Shown here piece by piece: positions 50,001 to 59,616 of a DNA stretch of 64,000 bases. The position numbers and the translations under genes are program-made. The stretch is taken from NCBI GenBank assembly GCA_016859345.1, contig CM029115.1, positions 8,493,501 to 8,557,500 of the forward strand, in the 5' to 3' direction. Below the pieces are notes generated by a model. The model searched no databases, had not been told where the DNA came from, and saw only the letters and a list, made by a program, of their open reading frames with translations. This DNA comes from Istiophorus platypterus. Its lineage: Eukaryota > Chordata > Actinopteri > Istiophoriformes > Istiophoridae. How positions within the stretch are numbered: the first letter of the stretch is position 1; each line of letters begins with the position of its first letter.

Positions 50001-53000
50001 CCATAATCCTCACCCAGCATCAACCTCATTGTTTCCCAAGGGTAGCAAACGAAACCAGCCCTCTAACAGAGGTGTCTTGTGCAAACAAGCAAAAGGTATT
50101 TCCACCTTCGGAAAGAAAGAACAAACAAGGATACAATTTCAGGCAAGGACAATATTTACTACAACTATAACAACCTATTAAGGAATTTTATGGTGAGAAA
50201 TGCTGCACTAATAACAAAAATATTTTAATATTTTAAAGCAATCATGTAATCATGAAATCCACAAAATATACAATATTATTAAGAGTTCAGCATCCTCACC
50301 TTTCCCAGAAAGTCATTCTTGCCCACCATGTCCCAGTCCCAGACCTCCAAAGTGACAGTTCCTGCTTCACTCAGCTCCTCTGGCTCCAACTCCAGCTCCA
50401 GAGTCTCTCCCCAGTGAGGGAACCGGGTTTTCTTGATAATCTGAAACCCGGCACATAGACCGGTGAGAAATCCACTATCCACATTTCACTCATGTGTAAG
50501 GTAATATTACAGAAACGGACAGACAATCAGACTATCAAACTGCAACAATGGAAGAACATCCGCTTCTAGCTCAGCTCAAACCAATACATTACCGTACATG
50601 TAGGCAAACAGAGCTCACCGAGGTCTCTGCACTGTGGTTTTTGAAAATAACTCTTGCAAATGGATCTGAGGTCCCAGAGATGTCTCTTGGAGCCAAGTCT
50701 CTGTGGGTATCACCAGACAGAAAGACACCAGAACTGATCAACACACTAAAATGCTCACAAAACCCCCGTTATCTGCAAATTAATTAGTAAATGAGGTACA
50801 GCGAGGAAAAAGAGCCATGCCACTTCTTTTTACTTGACCTTTTTCTTTCAAACCTAATTCACATTCTTCGGGGCACATTTGAATAACATAGTGTCAAGCC
50901 CTGACTGACATGCTCATTAGTGCCCTGCCTGAGACGAAGGAATTTAGCCTGAGATGGACAGATGGGACAGTGATTGGTGTGATAGTGGTGTTAGGACTCG
51001 GGAGGGGAGTGTGGAGGTCTGTAGGATGACAGTGACAAGATTTCAGCTCAGAAAAAGGGACACCACTGCCATGTCTAAGCCACAGAAACCTATGACCACT
51101 TTAATCATCTCAAATCTACATGTAAGATTATAATGTGATAGTTTCACGATTTGCAACAACTGTGCATTTACACAGAGGCAGGATTTAAAGCTCACACTTA
51201 TCTTACCTGGCTTCAATGACTTGACATCGCAGGCTGATCTTCTTTGCATCCTTCAGCAGCTCCAGACTCAGATGGATCTCTCCCTGGACTTCTTCATCAG
51301 GGTTGACCCTTGTGAGGTTCAGCCAGCTATCTAGCCCTGACCATACCACAGAGACATATTTTGTTAATCATAACACACAAGAATTAAACATTGAGAGAGA
51401 ATTATATACATGGAAACTAGGGATGCAAGTCATATTCTTTGAACTGGTTGTTTTCTGTCAGTTGAAAGAAATTCGATGAATGAACTGACCATTTTAACAG
51501 TAATGTCAAAGTAATATTGTTCTAAACTTAATGAAGACAGTGTAACAAGAAATATCCTACGACAGGACTTAATTTAGAGATGAAACAATTAGTCAATTAT
51601 TCTGTTAGTCACGTCAACAAAAAATAATGTGCAACTACTTTGAACCATTTATTTTATGATATTTTTCAAGCAAATTATGCCAAATATTCCCTCGTCCCTG
51701 CTACAAATTTTTTTGGTTCTGTTTTCTATTTTGTGGTCTAATCAAATAATTTATTGATCATCTTTTTGCATTTAAGTATGTACATATTTTAAAAAAGTCA
51801 AGTAAAAAAAAAAAAATACAATATAATCCTTGATACATTTCAATCATTTTACATTCAATGTATTCTTTTCTCAGTTTTTTCAGTAATATCATACATAAGC
51901 AGAGGTGCAATGTCAAAGGTCAGACTGTAAGAAGATTCCTGTGAGGGACTAACTGACTCAAGTTGAAAACACTCTGTAGCAATGAATCACAAAAGGCAAT
52001 GCCAAGTGGCTTTCCAGAGAGGCATCAGTATGCAGCGAAGATACCCTGATAAATACTTTGATATACAATTTAATTAAACTAAACAGCATCCCGCCGTATA
52101 ATCTTCTAAATGCCATCTGTCTGGCCAAGACAGCACAGAAAGTTCTAGATGTAAACATTGTGACTAATTTCTTGAATGTGACAGCTTCTGTATGAGAGAC
52201 AGATATTAAAATGTTTGAGGCTGTTTGAAATGCTTTGGTTGTTCTCCTCATTTTACAGCACAGAGGGTTTCCACACAAACAGATGGTTTATAATACACGA
52301 TGAAAAATACCAGAGTTTATGCAGACAAGCACCAGGAGAGCCATCATAAAAACAAATTTGTCGGTGTGAATGTTGATTTCACTACCTCTGGGTTAGAAAT
52401 TACGCAACTGGAACAAGCTCAACAGTGATTGATAAATGTGAAAAAATCAAATTAATTGTGTGAGACTACACTAAGAAACATTCTCAGACTTCCTGTCTAA
52501 AAAAAGCACGTCCCCTCACTCACTAAGACCTTCAACCGAATCATGGGAACCCATGTATGTTTAACCTCTGGGCTGAGGTCACGCACCCCTGTTCCAGACT
52601 GACGCAGATTTGTTCACTCATACCTTTAGCTTGAGATCCAATGACTTCTTTGCTAAGAGTAATTTTTCCTATAACATCGTCATGGCTGTAAGAAAAAATA
52701 AGAGAAAAGATTATCAGATAGAAGCTGTTGAAAATACTATCAAAGTTGTTTGATCTTGCTAGAGGTGAATTTTGAAGACCGACTTATCAGAAGACTGGTG
52801 GTCATGAGAAAAAAAACAACCTTTAATCAGTTAATCTGGGCGGCCATCTGTCTGATGATGTTTGTTTATTCAAAGCTTTGATTTTATTTCCCTAAATATT
52901 TACTGCACATGAGGTTTTAACCCAAATATATCAAGTCATGAGCCAAGTTAAGCAAACACTGATGGCTAAGAGGACTACAAATCGACTGCCATGCTCCCTC

Positions 53001-54340
53001 AGTAAAGACTCATCGCTGAATATGGAATCATTTTGTGCCAGCATTGAATGCCAGTGTTACCCAATGGTGTCTTCATCCATGACATGAAAGGAGAGTGAAT
53101 GGAAACCCATCGGGAGGTGCAGTGTATACTCTTCACCCCAGAAAGGATTGAGGTTCTTCCAGACTGTGGCGGTCCTGAAAGGAGAGACCATACACAGAAA
53201 CATGTCAAGTGTGCATCAACAGAAAGCAGCACATTGATAGCAGGGGTCGGAATCACTGTAAAAGTGGCAGAGGTGTAAGCCCTCACTTACCCACTTCTTA
53301 AGTGTAAAATAGAGAGGGAATCCCTCCAAAGGATCACAAGATGATTAACAGGATAGGAAATACAGTGACAAGTGGGGTGTCGATCACAGAACTGGCTTCG
53401 TTTTAAGGGATCATATGGTAAAAAGGTTAGGAATCCCTGCTCTGCACCGAGTTAAAATGCCCTGCTTAAATACTTCAGCGGGCTCCCAGCAGGACTCGGT
53501 AAGCTTTCTGGATATGTTTCATTTTACAACAACAAACATTTCTCCTAAAATCTCCTAAAATCCGGGTTGCTGTCAAAGAGCAACGCTTGGAAACGATCGA
53601 GAGTGCTGTACATCAGAGCTGCTATTGAAAACAGACACCTTTTATTTGAACACCTCGGAGGATGAAATCATCCATGCGTTTGCAACCATATGGAGAAGAC
53701 CTCTGAACTGGGTGTATTCTGCTCCAGGCTCTCGGTATTCTCCTCGCTCACACCAGGAGCCCCCTGCAATAAATGATGCGCCCTCTCCATGGTTACCTGC
53801 GGGTGTTTTAAAGGCCAGACCAGTATCGGGTTCCCTGTGTTACAGGGGCCACGCTGTGGGCGCCGCCACTCTCCACCCTGGTTCACATGTGCAGGGGTAG
53901 AGCGCAGCGAGAAAGCCGACAAAATGCGAAAATATGAGCTGTGCTGAAGCGTACTGACATCTGACTTAGACTATGGGGAGCGTATACATTATCATCCAGC
54001 TGAGACTCTTCATTAAACAAGATACTTTACATGTTAAACACATTGAGCAGATCTTCATTTATAATCGCAGAGAACTCACCGGGCCACAACTTCATTGTCA
54101 ACTTTCACAATGCAGTACGGATCACTGGTTCCGGAGCTTAAAACGGGATAAAAAGATATGAGACATATCAGCATAAGCAATTTGTCCGATGGTAAACTTG
54201 GTCAAATTTTTCTGTTGTCTGTGCTTAAATTGCTGCGGCATATTTGAGTACATAGACTTGACTGTCTCACCTCCAATTTCTTCAGCTAATTTTACAGGAG
54301 AAGATGTAGCAGATATTGGCGTTTCACATGCAGGTTGAAC

Positions 54341-54416
<76 letters not shown>

Positions 54417-54598
54417 CATTATTATCATTATTATCTAGATAACCCATTAGGAGCTACTATAATGTTGAGGCTGTATAAATCCCGCGAGCTGAGGCTCGAG
54501 CGCAGAGCCCCGTGCCGTTCAGAAATCACTTACACGTCCTTGGCCGGGAGGTTCCTGCCCTCGACGATTCGGAAATAGAGAGAGGTGTTTCTGGCCAT
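40873..54598 (-). CDS. rasal1: rasal1, RAS protein activator like 1 (complete, 21 coding exons)
   Basis: Exons in transcript order: 54598-54534, 54136-54080, 53174-53061, 52685-52624, 51336-51207, 50700-50619, 50440-50300, 50105-50014, 49141-49024, 48814-48661, 47193-47129, 46812-46700, 46057-45865, 45684-45547, 44799-44655, 44018-43846, 42871-42734, 42418-42283, 41561-41441, 41221-41142 and 41021-40873. Total is 2466 bp, 821 residues, every junction in phase. Order: C2A (about 5-110), C2B (about 130-235), RasGAP (about 285-540), PH (about 565-680) and BTK zinc motif. In the family the C2 domains bind membrane in response to Ca2+ oscillations and the GAP domain switches off Ras at the plasma membrane. 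Length is close to human RASAL1 (about 805). The gene is convergent with dtx1, as on human 12q24.13. Exons 13 and 16 use gttggt donors; otherwise splice sites look normal. Confidence 0.96.
41562..45546 (-). other. rasal1: rasal1 introns 14 to 18
   Basis: Introns 41562-42282, 42419-42733, 42872-43845, 44019-44654 and 44800-45546 separate exons 14 to 19. No nested gene or clear mobile element was recognised. A short CT-rich run lies near 43340-43380. Confidence 0.75.
44655..49141 (-). CDS. rasal1: rasal1 exons 9-15: RasGAP catalytic domain
   Basis: Exon 11 (47193-47129) encodes TDPNTLFRSNSLASKAMEQF; R346 is the arginine finger that completes the Ras active site. Exon 14 (45684-45547) encodes ISGFFFLRFFAPAILTPKLF, with R476 of the FLR motif that stabilises the finger. 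Exon 12 (46812-46700) encodes MLYLHEVLKSIINRIFDEKK, and exon 13 begins RRISFKG. The catalytic set is intact, so the protein should be an active GAP. Exon 9 still carries the end of the C2B-GAP linker (LGALRLKVRLVEDRILP). Confidence 0.94.
47247..47294 (-). pseudogene. decayed partial copy of rasal1 exon 12 inside intron 10
   Basis: On the - strand, 22 bases ending at 47257 are identical to exon 12 (46788-46767), and about 30 of 33 match when extended 3'. The conceptual peptide EVLKSIISSIF parallels EVLKSIINRIF. Upstream, ATGTTGCACCTC parallels the exon's ATGCTGTATCTG, but one base is missing before the GAG codon. It lies 5' of exon 11, so it is out of order for normal splicing. No good splice sites flank it. 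Confidence 0.65.
47685..47792. repeat. imperfect inverted repeat with 66-base loop in rasal1 intron 10
   Basis: The left arm (47685-47706) runs from ggatac to gtattgata, and the right arm (47773-47792) from tatcaatac to gtatcc; they are reverse complements apart from a few bases. A poly(A) run lies immediately to the left. It could be the remnant of a small inverted-repeat transposon. Confidence 0.6.
50300..54598 (-). CDS. rasal1: rasal1 exons 1-7: tandem C2 domains
   Basis: C2A starts almost at the first Met (MARNTSLYFRIVEGRNLPAK). Its Ca2+-binding aspartates are visible: D21 and D27 in the first loop, D74, D76 and D82 in the third loop (MDEDTIGHDD). C2B shows the same set: D149, D155, D205, D207 and D213 (WDWDMVGKND). 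All ten acidic ligands are kept, so Ca2+-dependent membrane binding is expected for both domains. Start choice: ATG at 54598 has a good context (gaaacATGG), and the reading begins as in human RASAL1. Confidence 0.94.
51337..54079 (-). other. rasal1: rasal1 introns 2, 3 and 4 with exons 3 and 4 between
   Basis: Intron 4 (51337-52623) holds an old repeat copy at 51570-51700. Intron 3 is 52686-53060. Intron 2 (53175-54079) contains a GC-richer patch at 53660-53920 open on both strands, without recognised homology. Confidence 0.75.
51570..51700 (+). repeat. degenerate copy of the cgattaatcga-ended repeat in rasal1 intron 4
   Basis: This segment reads agatgaaacaattagtcaat, then ttagtcacgtcaac, caactactttgaacc and aagcaaattatgccaaat, in the same order as the 5' half of the family. 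Confidence 0.5.
54344..54434. repeat. (ATT)n microsatellite in rasal1 intron 1
   Basis: About 90 bases of ATT trinucleotide repeat, with two atc units near the right end. Confidence 0.92.
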
Positions 54599-55385
54599 GT
54601 TTCGGTGGAGTGAGCCGGGTCCGCCGTCTCCCGTGTTATTCTTATAGACGTCGCTCTCCCCCGCGGACTTTCCTCCGTCTCATGGCACCTCCGGCGCGTG
54701 ACGGCGCGCGGCTCAGCGGCGGCGGCGCGCGACGGCGGCCGGCGGACCGGGTAGGTGAAACGCGGCGGGTCGCGGCGCGGGCAGCTGCACTGCGCTTTAA
54801 AACCCGGCCGACCGCCGGCGGGTCCGCTCTGAAACGAACCTGACAACGTAGGCGGGTGGTCTTCCTGTCTGAGATCGCTCACCATATGTCTGAAATATAT
54901 ATATATATATTTTTTTTAATATATAATATATAATATTAATATATAATATATGATATTCGTTTGCTGTCAAACTAACTTGCGGCGCCGGTACATGTGCGGT
55001 CACCTGCTCACCTGGAGCGTCTCTTCTCTGAACCATTGCGCCACCTTGCGACGACATCGGGCCACTGCATGCGCCTTTACAGACAGGCATCTCGGCGGCC
55101 AGCGTCTCGGGGTCCTCTCTGAAGTGCGTGTAAGCTAACACGTAGAGCGTCACAACCGCGACAGCCGTTTAAAAACAAACCTTTGTTTTCCTACCCGTGT
55201 GTGTTTGTTACTTTGACCGTGTTTGGGTAACTGAGGGACGTCGGGCCGCTCTGCGAACGACGGCCTCTTGTCTCGTTTATGGGAAATGTGAACCTTAAAA
55301 CCTGTGAAATTAGCCCAGACTGGTGCCGTTAGCCGAATTTAACTAGCAGCTCCCTGTCGGTGTGCTCATCTTTCCAGTCGAGGAG
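54599..55385. promoter_or_regulatory. GC-rich divergent promoter region of rasal1 (-) and dgcr6 (+)
   Basis: 787 bases separate the rasal1 and dgcr6 start codons, which point away from each other. Bases 54640-54850 are strongly GC and CpG rich (repeated cggcggcg and gcgcg), in contrast to the AT-rich surroundings, and look like a CpG island. On the rasal1 strand a TATA-like TATAAG lies at 54646-54641, only 43 bases before the ATG. An AT-rich repeat at 54893-54958 splits the region, so the two promoters may be partly separate. A second CpG-rich patch lies at 54978-55110 on the dgcr6 side. Confidence 0.7.
54893..54958. repeat. AT-rich repeat (tatata and taatat units) between rasal1 and dgcr6
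   Basis: Alternating AT followed by repeated atataat units. It interrupts the GC-rich divergent promoter region. Confidence 0.85.
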
Positions 55386-56568
55386 ATGGATGGTTATCCC
55401 GGAGTCATTGGATGCGATTCTACAAAACAACAAGAAAGACATTACTACCTGTTGTCTGAGCTGCAAACCTTAGTCAAAGATCTACCAAGGTAATGTAGCC
55501 TTACCTTCAGTGAGCATTTTCTTCCCAGATTTCAGAGAAGTAATTGCAGCAGTAAATGTCTCAGGTTTACCTGTATGGTTGATTGATGATTAATGTTGTT
55601 TTTCTCCATGGTTAGCTCTTTCCAGCAGCGCCTGTCCTACAACACCCTGAGTGACCTGGCTCTTGCCCTCATAGATGGGACGGTTTATGAGATTGTACAG
55701 GGGCTCCTGGATATTCAACATCTGACGGAGAAAAATCTGTACAACCAGAGGCAAAAGCTGCACTGTGAACACCAAGGTCTGTGCTCTGTTTAACTAATGA
55801 GACCCGTTCCAAGAAGAGTGTCTGTGCCTGGTACCTGAATAAATGCTGAGTAAAACCACGAACCCCCCTCAAATCAAATTCTATGTCAAGTGCCAAACCT
55901 TTTTCTTGGATTAGCCCCTTGTTGAAAATTTTTAATTTTAAATGTTAGTGTAATGTTCCACTCGTTATTCTGTTTGTGTGCAGCACTCAAACAAGATCTT
56001 GCACGAAAACACAAAGACGCTCTACAGTCATGCAAGTCTCACAATCTTGCACTTCTCAAATCAAACCAACAAGCAGAACTAGAGGTGAGGCAGTGAAATC
56101 CTAATACCTCTGATTAGTAAAAAGGGCTATGGCTATTGCCCTGCGCTTTTTGGTTCAGTAATAGTTGTGTGTTGTGTCATCAGGCCCTGGACATTCGTGT
56201 AAGAGAAGAACAAAGAATGATGGATAAGAAGATTGTAGCGGAAATGGATCAAAAAGTGATAGACCAGCAGAACACCCTGGAGAAGGCAGGAGTCCCTGGG
56301 TTTTATATCACCACTAATCCTCAGGTTAACCTTTCCACTCACTGTAGTACTGTACTGTAGTTAAAATTCATAATAACAACACAAATTGGAGTGTAGCACA
56401 GAAAACATGCACTTTGTGAGGCAGATTAGTGTCCAGCAGAGTGCAATGTACAGTATGTTCTCACTGCTCTTCAACCACTTTGTGTTTCAGGAGCTGACAA
56501 TGCAGATGAACCTACTTGAATTGATCCTCAAGCTTCAACAGAAGGAGTCACAATCTGGAATACTATGA
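55386..56568 (+). CDS. dgcr6: dgcr6, DiGeorge syndrome critical region 6 homologue (complete, 5 exons)
   Basis: Exons: 55386-55489, 55616-55776, 55984-56084, 56184-56324 and 56491-56568 (TGA), 585 bp and 194 residues, all in phase. The protein matches the DGCR6 and DGCR6L family: QQERHYYLLSELQTLVKDLP, then SSFQQRLSYNTLSDLALALI, FEIVQGLL-like EIVQGLLDIQHLTEKNLYNQ, VREEQRMMDKKIVAEMDQKV, the block GVPGFYITTNPQ, and MQMNLLELILKLQQKE near the end. The middle is charged and likely forms coiled coils. Human DGCR6 is about 220 residues, so the fish tail is shorter. Biochemical function is poorly defined; roles in neural crest migration and as a GABA-B receptor trafficking partner have been reported. 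Introns are very short (99-207 bp). It is head to head with rasal1. Confidence 0.95.
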
Positions 56569-57680
56569 GAAAGATGGTAAAAAAGCTTAATTGTGACAAA
56601 AGAAAACAGACTGCATATGATCACATTCCAGTTACTGTGAGATTTCCTGTGCTTTGGTCAACATGTGACATTATTCCCTGGAAGAAGTGACAAGTTCATA
56701 ACATCTTGAGCAGTTGTACTTTTTATACTTCTGTAATTGTCATCAATATCATAAACCTGTAGAAGAAAGCAGGTTCCTAAGTATTCAAGTAAGAAGAAGT
56801 AGCAGGTTGAGATAACATAGCTTAAATGCCATGACACATTGTGAAATTAGGAAGTTGTTTCATTGCAAATCATTTATGGACTACTCAAGGGTACAAAGAG
56901 ATGAACAAAGATGGCTGTAACTGGAAATAATGTGGCGACCTTCCTGCAATGAAATGGTCTCTTCATAAGTGCCTCCTGATGCCTTTGGAGCAGTCAGCAA
57001 CATTTGAGGTGAAAAGTTTTTTGAAAAGTTGTATTCCTTTTTGTGTACACAGAGACTCTACTCTGAGTAGGAGTTGTTTACTGACATAAACTATAAAGCT
57101 GAATTCTGTACCTTTTCACATGTTTGATTTCTGCAATGGTGACAGTTGTTTTGAAAGATTGTGTGAAAACCTGATCTTTATTTAATCAGTCACTGGACAC
57201 TTGGAAAACAGGCTGTCAACCACTGGCCTCACCTCATGACTTTAATTTCAGTTATGTAAAATATATTTTCACAAGGTGAAATGTGTCTGTTCCACCGTTT
57301 GACTCTGCTTTGAACAGACTATTTGAGGAAAGGTGTGTAAGTAAGGTGTTGGGCTTACCTTATTCACATTGATATTTTAAAATGTCAGTATTGGTTAATG
57401 TTATATGTCTGATATCCAAAAAAATAAACACCGATAAGCAATTGATATAATGATATGATAAACAGCATTATCAAAACCTGTTTTTTTGTCTATAAGTGAG
57501 TTCAGTAAACACCGGTGTCAATTTATTTTAGTACTGTAATTTGTGTAGCACTGTGTTCCAGATTATTTCACCGGGAGGCAGCTACTGCTTAACACTCCGG
57601 AAGGAGCCAGTTACAGCTTGCAGCTGTTAGCGGATAGCTTGATTTGGATAAGAGTAAATAAAGAACTCTGAGCTGAACAG
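56569..57680 (+). other. dgcr6: dgcr6 3' UTR with two AATAAA signals
   Basis: This is noncoding sequence after the dgcr6 stop. AATAAA occurs at about 57423 and at 57657-57662; the second is followed by GT- and T-rich sequence (ctgtggtccctcttttgtt), which suits a cleavage site. The 3' UTR would be about 0.9-1.1 kb. No other ORF is convincing. Confidence 0.6.
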
Positions 57681-57935
57681 ACTCTGTGGTCCCTCTTTTG
57701 TTAGTTTATTGTCTTCATAGTCTTAGGAATTTGTTTGTTTGGGTTTTTGGGTTTTTTTTTTGTTATTTGTTGTTTTTTCTTTTTTTTTTGGGGGGGTGAC
57801 CAGACTATAAATCTGATCAATACCACAGATTGGCATTAAATTATTTTTTTTTCTGTTCAGAACCTTACGGATCTAGGCCTAACAAGCCTCAAGCTGAGAT
57901 GGATATAATTATATAAATACAACAGAACCTATTCT
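57681..57935. other. dgcr6-slc7a4 intergenic spacer, T-rich
   Basis: This short spacer contains several T runs and a G run (57720-57800). Nothing coding is seen. It leads into the GC-rich start region of slc7a4. Confidence 0.5.
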
Positions 57936-57939
57936 TTGT

Positions 57940-58225
57940 TGTATTTGCGCTGTGATTTTAATCTTGCTTTGTCACATGAACTGCCCGGGGACCCCCTCTG
58001 GGACCCCGGTGCTCCGGACCATCTCCTGCTCTGCTGTAATATGGGTGGGGCGCGGTGGGAAAGCCCTTTCAGCTGCAGAAAAAGTGGGACTGCGCCTTTA
58101 AGAAGCGGCGGGTCCAGCCACTGTGTTGGTTCTGCTCCTCGTCGCACCTTCTGCTCCATCGCCAGATGATGCATCCCGGCAACTTCTGAAAACACGGACG
58201 TGCGGCACCGATGAGAACGACTGAG
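57940..58225 (+). promoter_or_regulatory. slc7a4: probable slc7a4 promoter and noncoding first exon
   Basis: GC content rises sharply here (ggggcgcggtgggaaagcc and similar). A consensus donor (ctgag|gtaata) at 58225/58226 could splice to the acceptor cttgcag at 59534, just upstream of the slc7a4 start codon. A TATA-like tttaag lies near 58098. The exact transcription start is unknown. Two ATGs within this exon open short upstream frames. Confidence 0.55.
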
Positions 58226-59569
58226 GTAATAGGAACATTATAACTCTTAAATTATCACGGACGTTTCTCCTTCCGTGGACTGAGAGAGATCCTGTTGAAT
58301 AAGCGCCCAAGCCTGACGAAGGTTAAGTGCGATGTCGCTCTCCGGCGGGCTACATCCAGGAGAAAGGAAGTCTAACGCACCGACGATCAGCACTTTGCGC
58401 CCGTTTCCATGTCATAAAATGTTAATTTACCATCAAAACGACGCTCACCCCTTTCTCCGCCTGTTCTGTGCACGTTGCGTCATGTGGTCATGGATATCTA
58501 TACTTAAAATTGATATAATAGTGTAAGCGACTCGTGCATTTCATGGCCGCGGGTTTATTTCTAAGGGGGAATAAAGCGTTACGTAATTATAAGGGAGGCA
58601 TCCTGTTGTCGCCATATGCCTTATCGAGGGCAGGGATCAGATGCTGCAACGCAAGGACCGGGGGGATGAATAGCGCTGGATCTTTCTGTGGAAAAGACCA
58701 GGGATGTTCCCAGCCGTTAAACAAATGAAAACCATAATCTACATCTGCCATCGCTGCTGCATTTCAAGCATTTATTGTACACATCAGCGATGCCTTTCAG
58801 ATGACGTGGGCTGGCCTCGCAGTGAGTGACGAGCGCCCATGGGCGCCACACGTTTAGGCCTCGTTGCAGAACCTAGATAAAGCAGAGACGTACAGTTAGA
58901 AACAGCCGAATTCCGCTCTGATGAATGAATAGACTTGCCGACTCGTGGGATTAATTTTCTATTCAGTTTTATTTCATTCATATGACTTACTGGAACTGAA
59001 TATCCTAACTTTAGAACTCCTTACAAAGCAAAATTTTACTGCTATATCAGGAGCTCCCATTTAATCAACCTACAGCTTCTGTTATGTCCTTTACTTTTCC
59101 CAAAGCTTTACAAAAAAAACGTATTTATTTCTTCATAATATAAAAATGAAAATATTTTAACTGTAAATACCGAGCATTTCCTGTCACAATTGCTGTCGTT
59201 CTTCAAATATTTATCAATTGTTTCCTTGAATGTAGAGGCCGAGCTCAGAAGACAAGCTGGCTCAGCAAAGATGGTTCTTCACATAGACCTACAGTATATG
59301 TTCATCACGGTTTTTATTCAAACACTCTAACCTGCAGACTCACGACATTATGTCCAGCTCTACAGTTAAATTCTGAATATATAATGCAGTAAGTTCAAAC
59401 ATCATTCTGTGGCTCTGTCCCAAATGTGCTACACACGGTTTGGAGGTTAACAAGTCTGACTCTCAAAACTCCGAGAGCTTGGCCTATTCTGATGTATACA
59501 TTTGTCAATATTTTTTTTGTGCTCTGTCTTGCAGGTCAACCTCATAGATAGGTAATGGATCCAGTGTGA
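58166..59569 (+). promoter_or_regulatory. three short upstream ORFs in the inferred slc7a4 leader
   Basis: uORF 1 is at 58166-58189 (ATG ATG CAT ... TTC TGA, 7 codons). uORF 2 starts at 58211, crosses the inferred splice 58225|59535 and stops with TAA at 59553-59555 (12 codons). uORF 3 starts at 59555, overlapping that stop by one base, and ends TGA at 59569 (MDPV). All end before the main ATG at 59617. If the leader is spliced as inferred, ribosomes would meet them first, a layout able to lower or condition translation. This is inference from sequence only. Confidence 0.45.
58226..59534 (+). other. slc7a4: inferred first intron of slc7a4
   Basis: This stretch has no coding sequence I recognise. 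It begins with donor gtaata and ends with cttgcag. GC content declines from the promoter side into AT-rich sequence. Confidence 0.5.
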
Positions 59570-59616
59570 CTCTTACAACACCATCCTGCCCAGCTGGCCT
59601 GTCTAACTCTGTAACT

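Noticed and set aside
54610..54885. Arg-rich open frames in the CpG-rich promoter
   Set aside because: High GC lowers stop frequency; they overlap the rasal1 start region and have no homology.
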